From Microbacterium sp. AZCO (lineage in GTDB: Bacteria > Actinomycetota > Actinomycetes > Actinomycetales > Microbacteriaceae): a DNA stretch of 64,000 bases. Positions 45,495 through 54,755 of this stretch are shown one piece after another; position 1 is the first letter of the stretch; each line of letters begins with the position of its first letter. The notes beneath the pieces are model-generated. The model worked only from the letters and a program-made list of their open reading frames with translations, ran no database searches and had not been told where the DNA came from. The position numbers and the translations under genes are program-made. Location of the stretch: the NCBI RefSeq assembly GCF_039614715.1, contig NZ_CP154857.1:1550001-1614000 (forward strand). The letters run 5' to 3'.

Positions 45495-46562
45495 ATGAAG
45501 TTCGCTGCGGTCTTCGGGTTCGACAAGTCCAAACTCAACTGGCCGCTCGGTCTGACAGTCGCGATCGCGATCTTCATCCCGCTCGTCGTGCTCGCACTCG
45601 TCGGCCAAGATATCTACTGGCTGAGCGTGTCGTTCGGTGTGCTCTTCGTCGGTCTCGGCGATCCCGGTGGGCGGCTCGTCACCCGCGCGGCCTATACCGC
45701 AGTCTTCGGCATGATCGGCGCGGTGGTGACCGCCTGGGGTATCGCTGTGGGTGATGCCGGGTGGACGCTTGTCACGCTGTCGACCGTCGTGATCACCCTC
45801 GCAACGGGTTTAGTGATCCGGTTCGGGGTGCGCCGATTCGTCACCGGGTCACTTCTGACGGCGTGGTTCCTCATCGCGATCTCGCTGCCGCCGGGATTCG
45901 GGGCGGCAGGCATCACGCTCAACCCGTGGCTGCAGGCGCTCGCGTGGCTGGCTGGCGCCGCATCGTGGTTCGTGCTGAGCTCCATCGTCTCGGTCGCCCG
46001 CCGCCGGGATCGGGCGCCGCTCGTGGCGGAGCTCCCGACCGACACGAAGCGCAGCACCCTCACCAAACCGGTCGTGATCTACGCAGTCCTCCGCACTCTG
46101 GCGGTCTCGGGCGCGGTGGCGGTCACCTTCGGGTTCCAGCTGCCTTACGCCGACTGGATGCCGCTCGCTGCCCAGGTAGCCATGAAGCCCAACGCCGAGC
46201 AGTCGAAACTGGCTGCCACGCAACGCGTGGTGGGCACGGTCCTCGGCGCCGTCATCGCGGTGGTCTTCTTACTGACCGTGGATCAGACGTACGTTCTCGC
46301 CGGCGCCATGGTGGTGCTCGCTCTCGTCGGCGGCGCTTTCAGAACGGCGAACTATGCCATATACACCGCCGGCATCGCCGGCACCGCCCTCATCGCACTG
46401 GATATAGCTGATCCGACGAACCTGTCCAACGAGGGACTCCGTATCCTCTTCACGCTGATCGGCGTCTCCATCGCGATCGCCGTCATGGCCCTCGCGGGCG
46501 CGCTCACCCGACGCCGCGCGGGCAGTCACGCGGCCATCAACGGCGGTACACCCGCTGAGTAG
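45495..46562 (+). CDS. FUSC-type aromatic acid exporter-like membrane protein
   Basis: 355 residues from ATG 45495 (GGGG six bases upstream; the frame extends further but without protein-like content). Two clusters of membrane helices are present: LGLTVAIAIFIPLVVLALVG onward, and a second half starting ILAVLRT-like, VIYAVLRTLAVSGAVAVTFG. They are separated by a cytoplasmic loop VARRRDRAPLVAELPTDTKR. This is the FUSC/DUF2955 type seen in aromatic-acid or drug exporters. The motif PNAEQSKLAATQRVVGTVLG in the second half is typical of the family. Substrate unknown; it may serve the amine oxidase products of the same block. Confidence 0.78.
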   Translation: MKFAAVFGFDKSKLNWPLGLTVAIAIFIPLVVLALVGQDIYWLSVSFGVLFVGLGDPGGRLVTRAAYTAVFGMIGAVVTAWGIAVGDAGWTLVTLSTVVITLATGLVIRFGVRRFVTGSLLTAWFLIAISLPPGFGAAGITLNPWLQALAWLAGAASWFVLSSIVSVARRRDRAPLVAELPTDTKRSTLTKPVVIYAVLRTLAVSGAVAVTFGFQLPYADWMPLAAQVAMKPNAEQSKLAATQRVVGTVLGAVIAVVFLLTVDQTYVLAGAMVVLALVGGAFRTANYAIYTAGIAGTALIALDIADPTNLSNEGLRILFTLIGVSIAIAVMALAGALTRRRAGSHAAINGGTPAE

Positions 46563-46626
46563 GGCACCTCATCCCGAAGAGATGAATGACCATCGGTCGG
46601 GAAGGAGGCAGACTGAAACCGCAAGC

Positions 46627-46663
46627 ACGTCCCCTAGGGCCCGAACGCGCCCCAAGGGGACGT
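46627..46663 (+). terminator. Hairpin after the FUSC gene
   Basis: 9-bp stem ACGTCCCCT (46627-46635) with AGGGGACGT (46655-46663), 64 bases after the FUSC stop and just before the GAP remnant. Confidence 0.5.
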
Positions 46664-46672
46664 GGTGACACC

Positions 46673-47270
46673 TTGGACGGTACGACGCTGTCACTAACGG
46701 TGACTATCGCGGTGAGCCCGGCACCGGTTGTCGCTGCACTCGCCATCATCCTCGGACGCCTTGCGCGCAGCGCGAACGTCGCGCTGCTGACCGGATAGGT
46801 TGCGGGCATCGCGGGAGTGGGTCACGGCGATCGAGCTCGTCGCGGCGTCGGTTCCGCCCGACGCGATTGCCGACTGAGGCCGGCGAAGGGGCTCGTACGT
46901 CTGATACTCACCCTCGTGTCGTTCGCGTTCGCCGTGGTGACGTGGAGGGCGCGACCGGGGCGCGGACCGCGGCTTCGCGCCTGCCCGGACGGCTCGCGTC
47001 AGTGGACAGGATGCCGCTTGCCGCGGCTTTTGCGATCGGCTTCATGCTCATCCCACTCAGCCCCACGAACCCCTCCTCGCCGTGACGGCGGGCATCAAGC
47101 TCAGTGTCGCCGCTCTCGGCGTCGGTCGGACGATCGCCTCGATCACGGCAAGGCGGTCGCGGCATCCACCGTCCTCTTCCTGGTCGCCGCCTACATCGTG
47201 TCGGCCGACAGCCTCCACCGGCCGCTCCCGATCGTCCGGCTTTGGCTTATCCGAAACAGCCGGATCGCTC
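46673..47270 (+). pseudogene. Decayed GAP-family gene copy
   Basis: Successive frames recreate the GAP protein at 18220-18882. From TTG 46673 the blocks are LDGTTLSLTVTIAVSPAPVV and LAIILGRLARSANVALLTG, then a TAG. In other frames follow RLILTLVSFAFAVVTWRARP, AFAIGFMLIPLSPTNP, and AASTVLFLVAAYIVSADSLH with PIVRLWLIRNSRI. The order matches the intact protein from end to end, so it is a full-length gene ruined by a stop and several indels. Its orientation is opposite to that of the intact copy, as is the SulP remnant's. Confidence 0.8.
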
Positions 47271-47275
47271 CGTCG

Positions 47276-48484
47276 TCACGTGAGACCTCGAAGTGCGGAG
47301 TCGAGGATCTCGGCTGTCAGTGGGTCGACCAGCTCGGCCGTCACGACGTAGCTGTTCCTTGTGACCTGTTCGTTCGCATGACCGAGCATGCGTGAGGCGA
47401 GTGAAATCCCTGCGACGGACTCGACGATCGTTGCCGCCGTCCGGCGGAACAAGTGGGTGGTGAACTCATCGACGTCGATACCGGCTCTCCGCAGAGGTGG
47501 CTCATTTTCAGCGGCGAAGGTGCGCAGGAGCCGCTCGACGTTGCTTACGCTGAGGGGCCGCCCTGTCTTGGTGGCGAACAGGTACGCGTCCGCCTCGGGG
47601 CCCGCCAGGACCAATTGATCCCGGACCGCTTCGGCGGCGAGAGTTGGCAGTGCCACGCGACGACGCTGGCGGAGTCGTTTGGGTGAGGGTTTTCGGTGCA
47701 ATCCCTGCTTCTTGGTATAGCGGATGGTCGCGGCGATCTTCGCGGTCGCGGGGACGGTCGTGACGTCGACGTCGGCCCGTTGCATTCCGAGCACCTCGCC
47801 GATGCGTGCGCTGGTGCCCACCATGATCCACATCACGTTCTCCAGCAGTCGAGCGTTCGGCCGCGGTCCATGACCCGGGTTCGCAAGGCGCCAGCCGCGG
47901 ATGAGGTCACGGACGATGCCGAGCTGCTCGGGAGTGAGAACCGACTCCTTCCTCTCGGGCAACGGCAAGGAACGGGCATGCCTCACCGGGTTGATCTGGA
48001 GCACTCCATGTTCGATCCCGGTTGCGCACACTTGGGAAAGAACACTTCGCGCCTTCCGTGCCGCGGAGAGCGACTTCTCCTCTCGGATCTGCTGCACGAT
48101 CCGGTTGACGCGCAGCGCAGTCACATCACTGAGCATCAGTTGACCGAACATCGGCACCAACACATTGTTCACGCTTGCGTGATACGCCTCCATCGTCGAG
48201 TCCTCAACCGAGCCGGAACGCTCCTTCTCGACCAGCCATACCGCGCACGCCTGCGCGAGCGTCGAACGCGGTGAGAGCAGTTCGCCCGCCGTTCCGATGC
48301 GAATGATCTGCGCCTGCCGCTCGAGCTCGAGGCGGGCCTTCCCCTCGGTGAACTCGGTCGCCTTGAGCCGGCACAGCGCGCCGGCCTCGTCACGCATTCG
48401 CGCCGTGGCCTGAACTCTCCCCGAGGCGAGGACCTTGATGCCGATTTCGCCCATCTCACCGGCGCGCAGCCGAGGCCTAGGCAT
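47276..48484 (-). CDS. Site-specific tyrosine integrase of the island
   Basis: 402 residues. An N-terminal arm-binding part is followed by a core-binding SAM-like domain (LAQACAVWLVEKERSGSVED). The catalytic domain is complete: GTSARIGEVLGM (Arg), TTHLFRRTAATIVES (HxxR), MLGHANEQVTRNSYV (His and nucleophile Tyr). It lies 360 bases from tRNA-Gln, whose 3' half forms the attachment core, so it is the enzyme that integrated the island. Its start overlaps the excisionase-like gene's stop by 8 bases. Confidence 0.93.
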   Translation of the reverse strand: MPRPRLRAGEMGEIGIKVLASGRVQATARMRDEAGALCRLKATEFTEGKARLELERQAQIIRIGTAGELLSPRSTLAQACAVWLVEKERSGSVEDSTMEAYHASVNNVLVPMFGQLMLSDVTALRVNRIVQQIREEKSLSAARKARSVLSQVCATGIEHGVLQINPVRHARSLPLPERKESVLTPEQLGIVRDLIRGWRLANPGHGPRPNARLLENVMWIMVGTSARIGEVLGMQRADVDVTTVPATAKIAATIRYTKKQGLHRKPSPKRLRQRRRVALPTLAAEAVRDQLVLAGPEADAYLFATKTGRPLSVSNVERLLRTFAAENEPPLRRAGIDVDEFTTHLFRRTAATIVESVAGISLASRMLGHANEQVTRNSYVVTAELVDPLTAEILDSALRGLT

Positions 48485-48656
48485 GTGAATCCAGTCCCTC
48501 GAACCAGGCGACCACTTCGGCCTCGAGGTAGCGGACGTGCTTCCCGACCCGTCGCCAGGGCGGACCGTGATGCGTCTGCCGCCATTCCTCCAGCGTCCTC
48601 GGAGGCACTTGGAGCATCTCCGCGACCTGTTGCCCGGTCAGAATCTGCACGTCCAT
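48477..48656 (-). CDS. Excisionase-like helix-turn-helix protein
   Basis: 59 residues from ATG 48656: VQILTGQQVAEMLQVPPRTL, then EEWRQTHHGPPWRRVGKHVR and a short C-terminal helix. This is the MerR/AlpA-like HTH fold of DNA-binding excisionases and integrase-linked regulators. The frame is open upstream to the tRNA but that region is not protein-like. Position directly upstream of and overlapping the integrase gene supports an Xis role in directing excision. Confidence 0.82.
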   Translation of the reverse strand: MDVQILTGQQVAEMLQVPPRTLEEWRQTHHGPPWRRVGKHVRYLEAEVVAWFEGLDSHA

Positions 48657-48809
48657 ATCAGCAAGGAGCACCACTGCACCCCCGGCCGTCGGGCCTCGTC
48701 CCGTAGCAACGCGGGCCATCCGAGGCACCGCCCGCTGGAAGTTCGAGAATGGGGCGTTTGCGCCCCCAAAGTGACACCGAGACGGTGTCAGAGACGGTTC
48801 GAGAAACAC

Positions 48810-48841
48810 AAAAACCCCTGGTTTCCGCGGAAACTCAGGGG
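48810..48841 (-). terminator. tRNA-Gln terminator supplied by the island
   Basis: On the minus strand CCCCTGAGTTTCCGCGGAAACC and its partner form a hairpin followed by TTTTTG, directly after the encoded CCA of tRNA-Gln. It is similar to, but not the same as, the displaced hairpin at 6086-6117. Confidence 0.75.
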
Positions 48842-48881
48842 CTGTGGCTGGGGTACCTGGACTCGAACCAAGAACAACTGA
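48838..48881. repeat. Right attachment site (attR) within tRNA-Gln
   Basis: The 44-bp sequence identical to 6114-6157. Here it forms the functional 3' half of tRNA-Gln; the repeat ends within the 3' side of the anticodon stem, a common crossover zone for tRNA integrases. Confidence 0.9.
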
Positions 48882-48919
48882 ACCAGAATCAGCCGTGTTG
48901 CCAATTACACCATACCCCA
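48845..48919 (-). tRNA. tRNA-Gln (anticodon CUG)
   Basis: 72-nt cloverleaf plus encoded CCA. The acceptor is TGGGGTA/TACCCCA, the D stem GTGT/ACAC, the anticodon loop TTCTGGT with CTG at 48884-48886, and the T arm CTTGG-TTCGAGT-CCAGG. The discriminator is G. The 3' half is the island attachment core, so after integration the gene is a chromosome/island hybrid that still folds perfectly. gltX lies just upstream. Confidence 0.96.
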
Positions 48920-48988
48920 AGGCGTTCGACCGAGGTCGTGCCGAAGATCAAGCTTAGACGACGGCGCGGCCTCGACCAAACCGGGGCA

Positions 48989-50503
48989 TCACGCCGGGCG
49001 CGTCACGAAGCCGCTCAGGCGTGCGAGCGTCTTCTGCTTGCCGAGCAGCTCGATCGACTCGAAGAGCGGCGGCGAGACGCGCCGGCCGCTGAGAGCGACG
49101 CGCAGCGGTCCGTAGGCCACCCGGGGCTTCAGGCCCAGGCCGTCGATGAGCGCCGCGGCGAGAGCATCCTGAACGGCAGCCGTCGTGAACTCCGACTCAG
49201 GCACGAGCTCGAGCGCCGACACCGAGGCGATGACGACCTCGTTCGCGTTGGCGGGGAGCGACTTCAGGGCGTCCTCGTCGTAGGTCACGTCGTCGGCGAA
49301 GAGGAAGCCGAGCAGGCCCGGCACGTCGCCGAGGAGCTGCACGCGCTCCTGGACGAGCGGGGCGGCAGCGTCGAGGAGAGCCTGCTCCTGCGGCGTCGGC
49401 GGGTCGGACACGACGCCCGCGGCGGCGAGGTAGGGCACGATGCGTGCGGCGAAGTCGGCGGCATCCAGCATCCGGATGTGGTCGCCGTTGATCGACTCGG
49501 CCTTCTTCTGATCGAAGCGCGCCGGGTTGGGGTTGACGTCGGCGATGTCGAACGCGGCGATGAGCTCCTCGAGCGAGAAGACGTCGCGGTCGGCCGCGAG
49601 CGACCAGCCGAGCAGCGAGAGGTAGTTGAGCAGGCCCTCGTGGATGAAGCCCTTCTCGCGCTGCAGGAACAGATCGGCCTTGGGGTCTCGCTTGGAGAGC
49701 TTCTTGTTGCCCTCCTCCCCCAGCACGAGCGGCATGTGGCCGAATCGCGGCACGAAGTCGGTGACGCCGGCGGCGATGAGCGCGCGATACAGCGAGAGCT
49801 GCCGGGCCGTCGACGGCATGAGGTCTTCGCCGCGGATCACGTGCGTGATACCCATGAGCGCATCGTCGACCGGGTTGACGAACGTGTACAGCGGCACGCC
49901 GCCCGCGCGCACGACGACGAAGTCCGGGAACGAGCCGGCGGGGAAGGTCACCTCGCCGCGGATGAGGTCGACGTACGTCAGGTCCTCGTCGGGCACGCGC
50001 AGGCGCCACGCGGGCTCGCGGCCCTCGGCGCGGAAGGCCGCCTTCTGCTCCTCGGTGAGGTCGCGGTCGTAGTTGTCGTAGCCGAGCTGCTTTGCGCGCC
50101 CGTTGGCCTCGTTGCGCGCGTCGATCTCCTCGGCGGTCGAGTAGCTCTCGTAGATGGCACCCGCGGCGACGAGCTTCTCCAGCACCTCGCGGTAGAGGTC
50201 GTGCCGCTCGGACTGGCGATACGGCGCGTGCGGTCCGCCGACCTCGACGCCCTCGTCCCAGTCGATCTCGAGCCAGCGCAGCGCGTCGAGCAACTGCCGA
50301 TAGCTCTCCTCGCTGTCGCGCGCGGCGTCGGTGTCTTCGATGCGGAAGACGAGCTTGCCGCCGTTGTGGCGTGCGTACGCCCAGTTGAAGAGCGCGGTGC
50401 GAACGAGTCCGACGTGCGGGAGGCCCGTGGGCGAGGGGCAGAACCGGACGCGGATATCGGCGCCGGTCGCGGTCGTGGTGCGGGGATCGGGTGCGGAAGA
50501 CAT
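48989..50503 (-). CDS. gltX: Glutamate-tRNA ligase
   Basis: 504-residue class I aminoacyl-tRNA synthetase. The HIGH-type motif is [20 protein letters not shown] near residue 22-41 and the KMSKS-type motif is [13 protein letters not shown]. The C-terminal anticodon-binding part is intact. It charges tRNA-Glu (and, in bacteria lacking GlnRS, tRNA-Gln, which is then amidated). The start at ATG 50503 (GGAGAGG adjacent) begins [10 protein letters not shown]. Its stop is 70 bases from tRNA-Gln. Its presence outside the attachment repeat marks the chromosomal side. Confidence 0.97.
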   Translation of the reverse strand: MSSAPDPRTTTATGADIRVRFCPSPTGLPHVGLVRTALFNWAYARHNGGKLVFRIEDTDAARDSEESYRQLLDALRWLEIDWDEGVEVGGPHAPYRQSERHDLYREVLEKLVAAGAIYESYSTAEEIDARNEANGRAKQLGYDNYDRDLTEEQKAAFRAEGREPAWRLRVPDEDLTYVDLIRGEVTFPAGSFPDFVVVRAGGVPLYTFVNPVDDALMGITHVIRGEDLMPSTARQLSLYRALIAAGVTDFVPRFGHMPLVLGEEGNKKLSKRDPKADLFLQREKGFIHEGLLNYLSLLGWSLAADRDVFSLEELIAAFDIADVNPNPARFDQKKAESINGDHIRMLDAADFAARIVPYLAAAGVVSDPPTPQEQALLDAAAPLVQERVQLLGDVPGLLGFLFADDVTYDEDALKSLPANANEVVIASVSALELVPESEFTTAAVQDALAAALIDGLGLKPRVAYGPLRVALSGRRVSPPLFESIELLGKQKTLARLSGFVTRPA

Positions 50504-50513
50504 CCTCTCCAGT

Positions 50514-51473
50514 CTAGTTGGGGGATGCCGCGCCACCCTGGGCGCCGACGACGTGCGCGAGCGCCGCGAGGGTCATCCGCACAGAGGGCACGCGCTCGGC
50601 TCCGTGCGCCGTGACGACGTGCAGCGTGCGCCGCTCCCCCGGCGGAAGGGGCAGCGTCACGATGCCGGGGAGCTGCGGGAACGACTCGACCGCGAGCCGG
50701 GGCAGGGTCGCGACGCCGATGCCCTGCGCGACGAGTCCCTCGACCGCGACGAAGTTGTCGGTCTCGAACGCGATGCGCGGCTCGAAGCCGGCGCGTCCGC
50801 ACAGCTCGAGGAGGTGCCCGCGGCAGCGGGGGCATCCCGCGATCCAGTCCTCGTCCGCCAGCGCCGACACGTCGACGTGCAGCCCCGTCGCCGCGGCGTG
50901 CCCCTCGGGCAGCACGGCGAGCAGGTCGTCGCCGCCGACCGACCGCACCTGCAGTCCGCTCGCGCTGGAGCGGTGCGGATCGTCGCGGTCGCCGGGATAG
51001 CTGAACGTCAGGGCGATGTCGGCGCGATCCTCGCGCACGGCCTCGACCGCCTCGGGAGGCTCGGCCTCGAGGTACGTGACGGAGACTCCGGGATGCCTCT
51101 CCCCCAGAAGCGCGAGCAGCCGCGGCACGATCGTGGGCGACGCCGACGGGAACGCGACGAGCCGCACGCGCCCTGCACGAAGGCCCCGCAGCTCGGCGAG
51201 CTCACCCGCCGCCGCGTCGAGCGCTGTCGTGACCGCCGGCGCGTGCCTCGCGAGGACGCGCCCGGCCTCGGTCAGTCGCACGGTTCGGCCGACCCTTTCG
51301 ACGAGCGGCACGCCGAGGCGCTGCTCGAGCCGCTTGAGCTGCTGGCTGACCGCGGGCTGGCTGTAGCCGAGGGATGCCGCGGCCGCCGTGATCGAGCCTT
51401 CGTCTCCGATCGCTTTGACGAGGCGGAGCGACTGCGCGTCGAGGTCGCCGTCGTCGAGGAACTGATCCGTCAT
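50514..51473 (-). CDS. LysR-family transcriptional regulator
   Basis: 319 residues from ATG 51473; the frame allows a start eight codons earlier. The N-terminal winged HTH is [24 protein letters not shown] ([20 protein letters not shown]). A two-part effector domain follows, with two nearby Cys ([13 protein letters not shown]) that might respond to redox or metal. It is divergent from the class V aminotransferase gene at 51555, which is its likely target, and lies 10 bases before gltX. Confidence 0.9.
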   Translation of the reverse strand: MTDQFLDDGDLDAQSLRLVKAIGDEGSITAAAASLGYSQPAVSQQLKRLEQRLGVPLVERVGRTVRLTEAGRVLARHAPAVTTALDAAAGELAELRGLRAGRVRLVAFPSASPTIVPRLLALLGERHPGVSVTYLEAEPPEAVEAVREDRADIALTFSYPGDRDDPHRSSASGLQVRSVGGDDLLAVLPEGHAAATGLHVDVSALADEDWIAGCPRCRGHLLELCGRAGFEPRIAFETDNFVAVEGLVAQGIGVATLPRLAVESFPQLPGIVTLPLPPGERRTLHVVTAHGAERVPSVRMTLAALAHVVGAQGGAASPN

Positions 51474-51554
51474 CCGCAAATCATAATCAGTTCGCATGGA
51501 TTACATGTCAAAGCTGTCGTAGACCAATGGATGCCACACCCGCACACTCGAAAC

Positions 51555-52616
51555 ATGCCCCTCGCGATCGCCCCACTCGTCACCGCCCAGTCGCAGTTCG
51601 CAGGCGGGCGCGGCTACCTCGCAGCCTGCACGGTCGGACTCCCGCCCCGCGTCTCGCGCGACGCCATCGTGGCCGACCTCGACGCGGCTGCGAACGGACG
51701 TCCCGACCCGATGTCGTACTCGGCGCTCGTGGAGCGCTCGCGCGATCACTTCTCGCGGCTCGTCGGCATCGAGCGTGGCCGCGTCGCGATCGGATCGCAG
51801 ATCTCCCCCTTCGCGGCGCTCGTCGCCGCCGCACTGCCGGACGGCGCCGAGGTGCTCGCGCCGGAGGGCGACTTCTCGTCGGTCGTGCTGCCGTTCGTCC
51901 ACGCGGGGCGCGGCATCCATGTGCGGACCGTCCCTCTCGCCAATCTCGCGGCGGAGATCCGCCGGGACACCGCCCTCGTCGCGTTCTCGCTCGTGCAATC
52001 GGCCACGGGAGACGTCGCCGACGCGGAGGCGATCGTGGATGCCGCGCGCCGCCACGGCGCCCGCACCTTCTGCGACGCGACCCAGGCGGCGGGGTGGCTC
52101 CCGGTCGACGCGACGATGTTCGACGCGCTCGTCTGCCACGCCTACAAGTGGCTGTGCGCCCCGCGGGGCGTGGCGTTCCTCGCGGTGTCGGAGGAGTTCG
52201 GGCGCAGCATCCCTCCCCTCTTCGCCGGCTGGTACGCGGGCGACGACCCCTGGACGTCCTGTTACGGCACCGACGTCCGCCTCGCCGTCGATGCGCGGCG
52301 CCTCGACGTCTCGCCCGCCTGGCAGGCCTTCGTCGGGGCGGAGCCCGCGCTCGCCCTCTTCGCGCACCTCGACCCAGAAGCCCTCTACGCCCACGCGACA
52401 GGTCTGGCCGCCGCCTTCCGGTTCCGGCTCGGCCTCACGCAGCCCGAGCGCGCGAGCGCCATCGTGACGTGGGCCGATCCCGACGGATGCGATCTCGCCC
52501 GGCTGACGGCGGCAGGGATCACAGCCTCGGGGCGCGCAGGCCGGGCACGCGTCGCCTTCCACGTCTTCAATGACGAGCACGACGTCGAGCTCGCCTGCGC
52601 GGCACTCGGTCGCTGA
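51555..52616 (+). CDS. Class V aminotransferase-fold PLP enzyme
   Basis: 353 residues. The PLP lysine sits in HAYKWLCAPRGVAFLAV, preceded by the cofactor Asp in RTFCDATQAAGWLPVDA. The overall layout follows cysteine desulfurase/selenocysteine lyase/kynureninase-like proteins. No catalytic Cys loop is visible, so desulfurase activity is unlikely. The reaction is unknown. It is divergent from the LysR gene and convergent with the MFS gene at 52624, a small regulated cluster on the chromosomal side. Confidence 0.85.
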   Translation: MPLAIAPLVTAQSQFAGGRGYLAACTVGLPPRVSRDAIVADLDAAANGRPDPMSYSALVERSRDHFSRLVGIERGRVAIGSQISPFAALVAAALPDGAEVLAPEGDFSSVVLPFVHAGRGIHVRTVPLANLAAEIRRDTALVAFSLVQSATGDVADAEAIVDAARRHGARTFCDATQAAGWLPVDATMFDALVCHAYKWLCAPRGVAFLAVSEEFGRSIPPLFAGWYAGDDPWTSCYGTDVRLAVDARRLDVSPAWQAFVGAEPALALFAHLDPEALYAHATGLAAAFRFRLGLTQPERASAIVTWADPDGCDLARLTAAGITASGRAGRARVAFHVFNDEHDVELACAALGR

Positions 52617-52623
52617 TCGACGC

Positions 52624-53886
52624 TCAGCGCACGGAAGCGCGGCTCCGAAGGGCGATCGGCGACAGCGCGGCGACCGCCACGACGGCGATGCCGACGACGA
52701 ACGCGAGCCCGCCGTAGCCGATGGCGCCGAGGATGATGCCGGCGAGCACCGCGCCACCCGCCCCCACGATGCTCATGGTGAAGTCGCTGATGCCCTGACG
52801 GCGGGTGCGCCGCTCCTCCGACGAGGCCTCGGTCAGCAGCGCCGAACCCGCGACGGTCGAGGCGCTCCAGCCCAGCCCGAGCAGGATGAGGCCGATCGTC
52901 ACCGAGGTGTTCGAATCCTGGCCGAACGACGCCGTGAGGAGCGCCGCGACGAGCAGACCCTGACCGAGGAGGATCGTCTGCACGCGGCCGATGCGGTCGG
53001 CCAGGATGCCGAACACCGGCGACAGCGCGTACATGCCGGCGATATGCAGGCTGATCGTCATGCCGATGATGGTGAGATCCGCGCCGTGGTGCAGCAGATG
53101 CACGGGCGTCATCGCCATGACCGACACCATGACGCCGTGGGCCGCCGCTACGGCGAAGATCGCGTACCGGGCCACGACCGGGCGATCCGGCTTCGCGATG
53201 GCCTCCGCCGTCCGGGCGGCGGCACGCTCCGCGACGACCCGCTGTGCGAGGAGCAGCGGATCGGGCCGCAGCGCCACGAGATACAGCAGGATGCCGAGCA
53301 CCTGCGCGGCGAGGGTGAAGACGTAGGCGCCGGTCAGCGTCGGCATGCCGAACAGCGCGCCGAGCTTCTCCCCCGGCGCCGTGAGATTGGGGCCGAGCAC
53401 GGCCCCGATGGTCGTGGCCCACACGACGATGGACAGGTCGCGACCGCGCGAGCGATCGGTAGCGAGATCTGTGGCGGCGAACCGCGACTGCAGGTTGGCG
53501 GCCTGACCCGCGCCGATGAGGAGGAAGGCAACCAGCAGCAGCGGGAACGAGCCGATGCGAACGGCCGTGACGACGAGCACGACGCCGATGAGAGCGATCG
53601 CCATTCCCGACGCGAGCGAACGGCGACGGCCGAACCGCCGCGCGAACGCCGCGAGCGGGACGGCGAGGAGGGCCGTCCCGAGAGTGATCGCGGCCGTCGC
53701 GAGCCCTGCGTAGGCCTCGTCGCCGGAGACGGCCGCCGCGATGACGGTGCCCAGCGAGATCGTCACGCCGAAGGCGAGTCCCCCCAGCACCTGCCCGATG
53801 GACAGCACCCAGACGGTGCGACGCTGGACGGCCGAGACGTCTGCGGCGGCGCCGGCCGCGGCATCCATTCTCTCGTCCTGTGTCAT
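52624..53886 (-). CDS. Major facilitator superfamily transporter
   Basis: 420 residues with twelve predicted membrane helices; the signature loop between helices 2 and 3 is FARRFGRRRSLASGMAIAL, the MFS A-motif variant. It could export or import a small molecule. Start ATG 53886, or the ATG at 53868 which has AGGA at seven bases. It follows the fumarylacetoacetate hydrolase-family gene by 12 bases in the same direction and converges with the aminotransferase gene. Confidence 0.87.
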   Translation of the reverse strand: MTQDERMDAAAGAAADVSAVQRRTVWVLSIGQVLGGLAFGVTISLGTVIAAAVSGDEAYAGLATAAITLGTALLAVPLAAFARRFGRRRSLASGMAIALIGVVLVVTAVRIGSFPLLLVAFLLIGAGQAANLQSRFAATDLATDRSRGRDLSIVVWATTIGAVLGPNLTAPGEKLGALFGMPTLTGAYVFTLAAQVLGILLYLVALRPDPLLLAQRVVAERAAARTAEAIAKPDRPVVARYAIFAVAAAHGVMVSVMAMTPVHLLHHGADLTIIGMTISLHIAGMYALSPVFGILADRIGRVQTILLGQGLLVAALLTASFGQDSNTSVTIGLILLGLGWSASTVAGSALLTEASSEERRTRRQGISDFTMSIVGAGGAVLAGIILGAIGYGGLAFVVGIAVVAVAALSPIALRSRASVR

Positions 53887-53897
53887 GGCGACCGCCG

Positions 53898-54665
53898 TCA
53901 GGCAGCGCGAGCGGTGTTGCGCAGGATGCCGAGGCCCGAGATCTCGACCTCGACGGTGTCGCCCGCGACGATCTGGCCGACGCCCGCGGGCGTGCCCGTG
54001 AGGATCACGTCGCCCGGCAGCAGGGTGAAGGCGGCGGACGCGAACTCGATGATCTCGCCGAGCGAGAAGATCATGTCGCTGATCGGGCCCTGCTGACGCA
54101 CGTCGCCGTTGAGACGCGTCGTGATGACGGCATCGCCGTTGACGTCGAACTCCGTCTCGATCGCGGGGCCGAGGGGGCACGACGTGTCGAAGCCCTTCGC
54201 CCGGGCCCACTGGCCGTCGGTCTTCTGCCAGTCGCGGGCCGTCAGGTCGTTCGCGATCGTGTAGCCGAAGACGTACTCGAGCGCGCTCGCGGCCGGGACG
54301 TTCTTGGCGACACGGCCGATGACCGCGGCGAGCTCACCCTCGAAGCTGATGAAGTCGGAGTGCGCGGGCAGCGCGACGGCATCGCCGGGCCCGACGACGG
54401 CGGTGTTCGGCTTGAAGAACAGCATCGGTGCCGCGGGCACCTCGTTGCCGAGCTCCGCAGCGTGCTCGCGGTAGTTGCGCCCGACGCATACGACCTTCGA
54501 GCGCGGGATGACGGGCGCGAGCAGCGCGACGTCACCGAGCGGCACGCGCTCCCCCGTCGTCTCGTACCCCGCGAACATCGGGTCTCCCGCGAGGACGACG
54601 AGCTCACCCTCGTCGACGATGCCGAAGCGGATGGCGTCCTGGTGACTGAAGCGGGCGATCCTCAC
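53898..54665 (-). CDS. Fumarylacetoacetate hydrolase family protein
   Basis: 255 residues from GTG 54665, giving the usual N-terminus RIARFSHQDAIRFGIVD (the frame also allows GTG 54683). Motifs include KVVCVGRNYREHAAELG, DFISFEGELAAVIG (metal-binding Glu) and GYTIANDLTARDWQK, then GDVILTGTPAGVGQI. The FAH family cleaves or hydrates beta-diketo acids in the cytoplasm, often as oxaloacetate decarboxylases or 2-hydroxyhepta-type hydrolases; the exact substrate is not visible. It sits in the amino-acid block beside ilvE. Confidence 0.9.
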   Translation of the reverse strand: MRIARFSHQDAIRFGIVDEGELVVLAGDPMFAGYETTGERVPLGDVALLAPVIPRSKVVCVGRNYREHAAELGNEVPAAPMLFFKPNTAVVGPGDAVALPAHSDFISFEGELAAVIGRVAKNVPAASALEYVFGYTIANDLTARDWQKTDGQWARAKGFDTSCPLGPAIETEFDVNGDAVITTRLNGDVRQQGPISDMIFSLGEIIEFASAAFTLLPGDVILTGTPAGVGQIVAGDTVEVEISGLGILRNTARAA

Positions 54666-54709
54666 GGCATCGAGCCTACTCACGTGCCCGACACGCGACA
54701 GCGGAACGG

Positions 54710-54744
54710 CAGAGGGACGGATGCCGTCGGCATCCGTCCCTCTG
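54710..54744 (-). terminator. Strong intrinsic-type hairpin after ilvE
   Basis: Perfect 16-bp stem CAGAGGGACGGATGCC (54710-54725) with GGCATCCGTCCCTCTG (54729-54744) and a 3-base loop, 12 bases beyond the ilvE stop on the minus strand. The GGATGCC/GGCATCC core is a frequent motif in this genome's hairpins. Confidence 0.75.
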
Positions 54745-54755
54745 TGTGAAGCGTG

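Larger units (their letters stand above)
6114..48881. mobile_element. Genomic island integrated in tRNA-Gln
   Basis: About 42.8 kb bounded by 44-bp direct repeats (6114-6157 and 48838-48881) of the tRNA-Gln 3' half. A tyrosine integrase (47276-48484) and an excisionase-like HTH protein (48477-48656) lie just inside the intact tRNA, the standard arrangement for tRNA-targeting elements. The element restores the tRNA gene with its own 3' half and a new terminator. Cargo includes a MobF relaxase, defence-like genes, a sulfatase module, an IS30 copy, a second recombinase cassette and several pseudogenes. No VirB/TraG-type transfer genes are visible, so mobilizable or decayed integrative element fits better than a full ICE. 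Several decayed genes suggest it is not young. Confidence 0.85.
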
